Positions 57,445-64,000 of a stretch of 64,000 nucleotides of DNA are shown piece after piece (positions within the stretch are counted from its first letter, which is position 1; each line of letters begins with the position of its first letter). The position numbers and the translations under genes were made by a program. Source of the DNA: Auriscalpium vulgare. Its lineage: Eukaryota > Basidiomycota > Agaricomycetes > Russulales > Auriscalpiaceae. A model generated the notes under the pieces. It worked only from the letters and a program-made list of their open reading frames with translations, was not told where the DNA came from and made no database searches. Location of the stretch: contig JAHBBC010000017.1 in NCBI GenBank assembly GCA_019915015.1, positions 1,116,001-1,180,000 on the forward strand, in the 5' to 3' direction.

Positions 57445-59125
57445 CTATGTCTTGAATCTCCGACGCCGGTTGTTTGAAGCTGCCCCTCCCTCGCTCTCCG
57501 CCTCCAACCCGGGAAGGTCGGTGAGGATCTCTCGGGCGCTCGGTCTCAGGCGGAGGAGCAGAGGCCCGTTCGCTTGTACTGTGAGTGGCGTATCTAGGCC
57601 GACTGTGATCCATGTGTTGCGCTCGACACTGTAGTAATCGAAGCGGGTCGGTCGACCGCTGACAGTAAAGTCGCCAATAGACTCCAGTGTTCTGAGCATG
57701 ACGCGAGGAAAATTTGGGAAATAATCCTGGGAGCGGTACGGGTCGGTGCCCGACTAAGACAGACATGATCAGGCCTTGAGCGGTGCATGTCAAGCGAAAG
57801 ACTTACCGCAAAGTACAAGACAACTTCGACGGTCTTACGCTGCCGTTGGTCCATCTCGTTGCGCTGGCTAATCTCCGCCTGCCCGATGGCACGCTCGCGA
57901 GCTGCAGTATCGGATACATGCGTCCATGCCTCCGGGAGATTTCTTGCAAGCGACTTGGCTCTCTCAGGTAGTTGGGCGCTGTTGCGCGCGGACGTGGCAG
58001 TGGTCGTGCACTGCGCAGGCATTGCGGCGGTCGGGCGCTGGGATGACGGAGCAGTGGTCGTGCGCTCGGCAGGCACAGCGGCAGTCGTGTGCTTGGAAGG
58101 TGGAACGGGGGCCGTGTGTTGCAACAGCGGAGCAGGGGTCGGGCGCTGGGACAGCAGATCGGGAGTCGTGCGTTCAGGCTGGGACAACGGAGCGGTGGCG
58201 GTTGCGGGCTCGGGGGACACAGCGGTGGTTTCAATCGCTAGAAACACATACTGCCAGCAGGGAAAACACAAAGATACTAACATTGCATCGTACCTGGCAC
58301 AATGTGGACCCCGCAGGTGCGCTGCAGTCCGATCAGCCTGGCGTCGCTCTGCCGTTTGACGCAGCACGTCTTGCATAGGCGTACATTCGCGCACATTCGG
58401 TTGCCTGACCGCGTGCAGGCATTGTTTGCACATGGAATTTGCTTCCCTTTTAATGCTGTGATGACCAAAGTTGTCGTCGCTGCTGAGGCCACCGCGGCTG
58501 CCGGAGCAGGGGCGACAGTCACAGCAGGGGGTACTGGAGACAAGCTGGGAAGGCTCTCCGAACGGACACGGAGGACGAATTGTTCGGCAGGCAGTGAGGC
58601 GAGGGCTGCTAGCTGGCCCTGCGCACGGAGGTTGAGACGCTCAGCGTCTTCGTACTCGTAGGACGGCGTATGAATGTCGGTCCAGTGACATATGGGATTA
58701 CTACACTGTAGGAAAAATAATGTAAGGGGAAAACGAGCGCAAGAAATACTCACAGTTTGGCAGATCGCACCGCGGCCCTCCGGCCCCCGTCTTCCCTTTC
58801 CTTGATACACCCGAAACTCACCCATCGAGTGTGCACATTTTGCACAGATTGCGGTGCTTGCCACGTCTGGATCGGGCATTGGGGAAGACAGCGGGGCGGG
58901 CGACAGTGAGTTGGCAGTCGCATTACACAAGTCTCGATCGAGCGGCAGTGGGCAGAGAGCGGGGGCACAAACTCTATCCAATATAACTGTACAGTTACTT
59001 ACATGATCCATCAAGCCTGCAGGGGGCGTTGGCAGAGAGAGTGTTACATTTGAACGAGTGACGGGGCAGGAGAGGTATTGTGAGCCATCGAAGAAGCACG
59101 TACAACTGCTATTGGGCTTGGGCAT
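57445..59125 (-). CDS. Zinc-finger protein with GRF-like and cysteine-rich motifs
   Basis: The start MPKPNSSCTCFFDGSQYLSC is followed by introns with GT-AG ends at about 58985-59013 and 58706-58753. The second exon holds CAKCAHSMGEFRVYQGK and RRGPEGRGAICQTC, then CHWTD across the intron, in an order like a GRF zinc finger (CxxC, basic GR, C, C-W-D). Next is CANNACTRSGNRMCANVRLC and KTCCVKRQSDA, a second cysteine cluster. A low-complexity linker of repeated TAPxxQRPT-type units fills about 57970-58240. The end (VEVVLYF, VMLRTLESIGDFTVSGRP, TPLTVQANGPLLLRLRP) resembles a small beta domain seen in this family, finishing RRRRFKT with the stop at 57445. It may bind nucleic acid. It is co-oriented between the RTC4-domain gene and the large orphan gene. 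Confidence 0.6.
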
Positions 59126-59252
59126 TTACGGTTCGAATTTCGTGAGCTTACGTGATCCGCGCGTCAATTAAGACACGGCCCCGACGCGCTGCGCGACGGG
59201 ATTTTGATTGCAACGGCTTCATGTCCTTTACTATCTATGTCTACAAGAGTAT

Positions 59253-62200
59253 CTATGCTTGTTTCCCCCCTCCTTGACAATCTGACGAGCTTTCCACTTG
59301 CATCGGGGCCATATTCGGCTCCATCAGACCTTTTGACCGTGAGATCACAGCTTGCAGCTTCTCGAGCTTCTCTGCCTTCCGTGTAGAATCCTTCTTCAAG
59401 CCAATGGTAGTGTCCCCAGCTTTCCTACGCTTGTCAAGCTGGTCCTCGAGCTGTGCGCTTGTCATCTCTCGTAAGATTTCCACGTCGTCAACGAGTTTGA
59501 TCCCGTCGAGTCGCTCGACCTTGTCTGCCCTTTTCTTCTCCTTCACAACATCCTTTGCATGCTTCACCTCCACAACCTCTTTGTCGTGCAAAACCTGGGC
59601 AGCCCGAGCTTTGGATGCAAGCCCACTGGAGTCGAGTGCTCGAGCCTCACGCATGAGGTGGAGATGGTCTTCTGGCTGGGTGAGGATGGCTGCCATGAAG
59701 CCCTCTGTATTGCTGTGAGTGTATGTTGCTTGAGCATTGTATGCATGAGTCATTGAATTTGGCTTGGTACGAGCATGCAGTCGGAACGATCCCAGGGCAC
59801 CCTCGTTGGCATCATTTGTCGCCGGCATCCACGTGCGTTGACGTTCAGACGCCGTCGCGTTGTCTATAAGTCCGCCCGGCGCGAATTCTGATGTGAAGCG
59901 CTCCCATGTTGTCAAAGCGCCATGCAGGAAGGCAACCAATGCACCTTCAAGATGTGGAAGGCTTGGTGCCAACGCGCGAACAGCGTACATCGCCTCCGGG
60001 CGATGCCACTGCTGTCCGTCCATCGCGCCGGCTGCAGCAGTTGCGTCGCTTGCAAGCAGAAGGCCAGGGTTGGCAATCAGCTTCTTGATGAAGCGGAGAA
60101 CATCATGATGAAATGGTCCGTAGTTCAGCATATTCCCGTCCCCTCTTTCTGACCCGCGCACGACCCGCATGTAGGGGTGTGTGACGGACTGTGCATACAG
60201 CACCAGCACAGCAAGCTCTGTTTGTGTCGGGATGTCCTGGAGGGCATTGTACACGTTCTGTTCCATATGGTTCAAGGTGCGCGTTGTTTTCTTGTCCTTG
60301 ATAAGCTCAAGAAGCTCGACGAGGCCTGACCGGTACACCAGGATCTCCGCCGCCGCCTCGCAGTAAGATTGATATCTTGTATTGCTCGTGTCGGGGAATT
60401 TTGTTTGACGGTTGTAGTGCTTGCGAAGGTAGTTTTGGTACGTGTCTTGAGCACCTTTCTTATCGTCTTTGTGATTGAACAATGCCCCTGCAAGTTCGGC
60501 CGTCTTGACACCGCCGCACGATGTGACCTCCTGCGCGCGCACTTCTGCCGCTGTCGAAGCTTCGGCACCGTCCGCGATACCCTGCAACGTCGCCGCGTTA
60601 TCCCGATTTGCCAGGGGAATTGGGCCAGAGATATTGTGAGCCGCCCAGAATTCTTGCATCGCCCGATTTCCTCCCTTGACAGAATTCAACTCTTTGTGCA
60701 TACAGCACCCGCACCAAATGAAGAGGTCAAGCTCCCGCTTTTTCTCGTCTGGCAGGTCGCCGTAAGCCTCCTTTCCCAGTTGGAGCGACAGGTCCTTCAT
60801 CGCTGACACTTCACAGACTGTCTTCTGCTCTGCACTTAGCGCGTCCCATGCCGCCTCGCCGCCAGCATCCCCGACCTTCTTCCGGTTGGTCTCCAGCAAC
60901 ATTGTGATCAAGTCCTTGGTAGGCCGCGCAATAAGAGAGGCACGTCCGAGTTCCGCATGCAGGCATTCGGCTTTCCACATACACGCGAGCCGGTAGAGCT
61001 TCTGCTGGTCGGCCGCATGATCGGTGTTCAGTCCCGTCCACTTGCGGATGATCTCCTCGGACTCAAGAGTGATAGATGTGCGCTTTGCGAGCGGGCTCTG
61101 TGTGTATGCATTGGCTACAGCGGTGAGGCTCTCTTTGATCCCTTCAAGCTGGCTTTCACTAGTATGATTGACAGTTGTCTGAACCGACAGCAATCGAACC
61201 TTGTGCGCAGGTGCCGGATTGGAGTTGTCGGCGTCGCCGGCTGCCTTGCCGTCATAAGAAGGTGCCGTCACTGCAATGTGGCGCGATTCGTACTGCAAGT
61301 CCTTGTGCAACGTCCCATCGCAGCTCACTGTGAAGCCTCACAGGTACATCGTCAACTATGGTCTTGTTGTGGAGAACAGGATGCTTACTCGACGCTCTAG
61401 ATACCTCATACCCAAGCTGGATATTTGAGGCGATCCCGCCTTCCTTAATCACCCGCCCAACGGTGCGCCGGCTCATTCCCTTCCTTTAACTTCGACACCC
61501 GCCATCTTCGCAGCATATATTACGGCCTTCCCGATATGTTCCTGGGAGCAGCCAGACTTCACAAGCAGCCGCGCGAGTGCTCGCATTGCAGGTTTGTACG
61601 CTCGCCCACGTTTGACGCTGATCACTCGCGCGCCTGCCTGTCCACGTTTCTTGCCAGCCTCGAGAGCCTTCTGGATGCGATGGGGAAGGCGATATAGCTT
61701 GGCCTTCAAGTTGTGCATTTGAACCGCAACGGCGCGACGCTCCTTTTCCTGCATAGCTTTCTGAAGAAGCAATTCATTCACCTCTGTTTCTTTGGCCCGA
61801 AGCTCGGACGCTAGACGGGCGCGTTCGAAGTCCACGGCTTCCGAAGACGTGCTGTGACCTCGTAAGTCTCCTAGATCCGCGATCTTGCGTGCAAGTTTAA
61901 TCTTGAAGTGTTCCATAGCGCGATTGGCCTTTGCACGAGCTCTGGTAAGCTTCCGTCGCTCGTTACGAACCATTTGATCCCTCTTCGACAGCCGGCTTTC
62001 CAATAAAGCGAGCAGGTCCCGCGCGGTCTCCAGGGCGGTATCCGACACCTTTTGTTTTGCTAGGGTAGCCTTGTGAAGCTTCCGTGCACTGGCAGTGTCT
62101 TTGCGTGCCCTTGCGAGCAGATCCGAGGTGGATGTCAGAGAGGTAGTCAAGGCCTGGACCTCCTGAGCAGTCGCTGCACCAGAGCGCGTGTCATGCCGCC

Positions 62201-62342
62201 CGTTGTTACTTTCGCCTCCCGGGGCCAAGTTCTCCTTTCGAGCAAGGGCATCAGGCAGCTTGCCATGTCGTACAGCCCGAGCGCAGGCGAGGGTATCCCG
62301 CCGGGCAGCTGTTTGCTTGAACTTCAGTCTTTGTATCTTCAT
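59253..62342 (-). CDS. Large Agaricomycete orphan protein (about 1,000 residues)
   Basis: Two long frames belong together. The first (61473-62342) is a lysine/arginine-rich coiled-coil region (LLARARKDTASARKLHKATL; ERRAVAVQMHNLKAKL) ending KAVIYAAKMAGVEVKGRE. The frame resumes one base later as MSRRTVGRVIKEGGIASNIQ, then an intron (GTAAGC to TTCACAG, about 61332-61391) leads to SCDGTLHKDLQYESRHIAV. The main 59253-61328 exon contains GLNTDHAADQQKL, LDLFIWCGCCMHKELNS, GALFNHKDDKKG, FPDTSNTRYQSYCEAAAEIL, NHMEQNVYNALQDIPT, FAPGGLIDNATASER and WMPATNDANEGALGSFRLH, ending with a charged helical tail. This is a highly expanded family in mushrooms and polypores with no function assigned; its copy number and patchy spread suggest mobility. 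One missing A at about 61475 breaks the gene. Confidence 0.75.
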
Positions 62343-64000
62343 TTTGTTAGCTGTGAAGCATGCTAGTTATTCTCCATATCTTATGAAAGCATATCAACAC
62401 ACTCACAGATTGATTTGAGGCTGATAGAAGCATTTACAAGGCCATCGACGACGCGTCGCAGCACCGTTGATTGCGGCCGCAGCGGCACGTGATCAAGTAC
62501 GAGCCAATCAAGTGCCTTTACTTGCCCCCGCACTCGAGAGCAGACTAGCGTCAGTCTCCCTCAACTTTTGCTCGACTACAACAGATGAGTGTGTTTGTAT
62601 ATATGAGTTACAGATTTCGGTCAGAGGATTACACCGCGGGTTGCCCCAAATCGCTCCCGGCATGTAAGTGGCGGGATGTGGGATCTATCCCGCATCTACG
62701 CTATTTATGCGCAGAATCGCGCGACGCGCAAAAGTAGCGGCGAGACGGGATCGCCGCCGTTTCTGCGCCGGTTCTATCCCAGATTCGCGCCAGTTCTGTG
62801 CATGTAGCAGATTCAGGACCCTGGCCGGCTGGTTTGCTTCGACATATTGCAATATACTAATACTGCATGCTTGTATTGACTGGATTATGCTACACATGGG
62901 ACAGTCTACGGTACAAATGACTACAATACCCGTCACTCTTGCTCACGTCGCCCTTCGCTCACCTGCAGGGCTGTCTCAGCGGCTCTGTAGCACATCACAA
63001 TGAGCAATCAGATAGGACAGACATGAAGAACTTAATACTGACCGTGGCCGAAGAAGCGTGGAGCTCGAGAAAGTGAACTAAATGCATAGGATGAGCCGAG
63101 TCCGACAGACTGAGTGTAGCGGAAGCAGGACTTACCTCCACTGCAATCGGGACCGACCTACAATGAAAAGGTGAGTAACAGCGCCCCAAAGAGACATATA
63201 GCACTCACCCGGAGCGCATATATCCACCTTGCGATGCCCTTGAGGCCTCTGCAGCGGGTGTGGCGCGCATACCGGGCTGAGCACACCATCGACGTTGCTC
63301 AAGTAAGCCGAGGAGTCGACATTGGGAGGCTCAATGAGGGGACGAGTCTTGGAGGCAGGGCGGGAGGGCAGGGCGTGCGGGTGAGGGAGGTGGTGGTGTG
63401 GGGGAAAGGGAGCTCAAGAGACAAGTCGAGAGGCTGCGGTATAAATGAGAGACGACTCGGACATGTTGTTTGCCCGTTGTTTGGCTTGAGCCGCGCGGCA
63501 CTGGCTCGGCATTGTGTGTACCGGAAATATATTGGTGGCGATTTAGGCTGCAAATTTACGCTGGGGTTAATGTGGCGGAAATGGCACGGAGCGTCGATTT
63601 GGCGGAGAGGTAGCGTAGATATTGTATCTACTCCACATCTATCTGGAGGCGATTTAGGGCAACCCGCGGTGTTAGTTCCCCCAACAGTAGAAAGTGTTCT
63701 AATGAGTAAACATGGACTGATTTTGGGGTTCAAATGACTCTCAAAGTAATCCTCTGACCAAAACCCCTTCGCAATGAATATATAATGGACTACCTACTCC
63801 AATTCATGTGCAAGTGACCTCTATAGCGGAAAACGAGACTCACTCGAGGGTGCTACTTTTTGCGCGCCTGCCGCTTCAAATCTTTCAGCCACAGGCCGTG
63901 AGAACAAAATCCACTACAACCCAAATGCCCAAGCCCACTGCTATACACGCGACGTGCTGCCCCTACAGTGGGGTTTACCGCATGCGGATGCGGACGCGTC
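62343..64000. other. Right end of window, no gene; inverted repeat
   Basis: No coding frame is convincing, although 63171-63737 (plus) and 63299-63733 (minus) are both open. The repeat pair at 62619-62700 and 63612-63759 is described separately. Near 62670-62690 there is a small hairpin (CGGGAT ... ATCCCG). Confidence 0.45.
62619..63759. repeat. Inverted repeat, possible non-autonomous DNA element of 1.1 kb
   Basis: The left arm at 62619-62700 runs GGTCAGAGGATTA, CACCGCGGGTTGCC, CAAATCGC, CTACG. The right arm at 63612-63759 has the reverse complement in the same order: GCGTAGAT, GCGATTTAGGGC, AACCCGCGGTG, then about 75 extra bases and TAATCCTCTGACC. No target duplication was found at these borders, so the true ends may lie elsewhere. 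A related block GGCGATTTAGGCTGC occurs at 63537. Confidence 0.55.

Noticed and set aside
57787..58378. Open frames of 150-190 codons on the plus strand
   Set aside because: They are antisense to the low-complexity linker of the zinc-finger gene, whose frame carries the cysteine motifs and splice sites.
1..64000. tRNA or rRNA genes
   Set aside because: I scanned by eye for GTTCRANNC-type T-arms with partner stems and for rRNA-like sequence and saw nothing convincing. A tRNAscan run would be decisive.

Overview
The window is nuclear DNA of a basidiomycete fungus, most likely an Agaricomycete and possibly a polypore. The evidence is genes split by many 45-70 bp GT-AG introns, a TATA-box LysM effector gene, a dynein heavy chain, a DBP3 helicase, very large TRANK1-like helicase proteins, fungal NLR architecture, and several gene families I know only from Agaricomycetes. 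Most of the window is GC-rich. A block at about 43.6-47.4 kb and a smaller one at 52.2-52.9 kb are clearly AT-rich.

Layout. At 0-8.9 kb (minus) lies a TRANK1-like SF1 helicase gene that runs off the left edge; a 1.4 kb inverted-repeat element sits at its 5' side. At 10.3-11.8 kb (plus) is a decayed copy of the hypothetical gene at 35.6 kb. At 12.4-16.7 kb (minus) is the N-terminal tail region of a cytoplasmic dynein heavy chain, and head-to-head with it at 17.3-19.5 kb (plus) a heavily frameshifted DBP3 helicase. A second TRANK1-like copy occupies 20.9-29.2 kb (plus) and an ABC transporter 29.4-32.1 kb (minus).

From 32.9 to 39.6 kb there are three hAT-type elements, one nested in another, each with a perfect 8-bp target duplication; they surround an apparently intact hypothetical gene. 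A secreted LysM effector is at 40.1-40.8 kb. An AT-rich NLR (NB-ARC plus TPR) is at 43.6-47.0 kb. At 47.5-62.3 kb the DNA carries Agaricomycete orphan-family genes, a Ty3/Gypsy gag-protease relic, a zinc-finger protein, an RTC4-domain protein and a 1,000-residue-class orphan protein, nearly all on the minus strand. The last 1.6 kb holds only an inverted repeat.

One property colours everything. Reading frames are broken by single-base indels, often a missing base in a homopolymer, in nearly every gene I could check. Runs of 12-19 identical bases, and a block of pure homopolymer text inside the dynein gene, look like sequencing or assembly error. I therefore cannot separate true pseudogenes from draft-quality sequence for the dynein, DBP3 and second TRANK1-like loci, and I give gene extents rather than exact exon lists for most loci. 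Frames and family assignments come from reading translations by eye; no database search was run.
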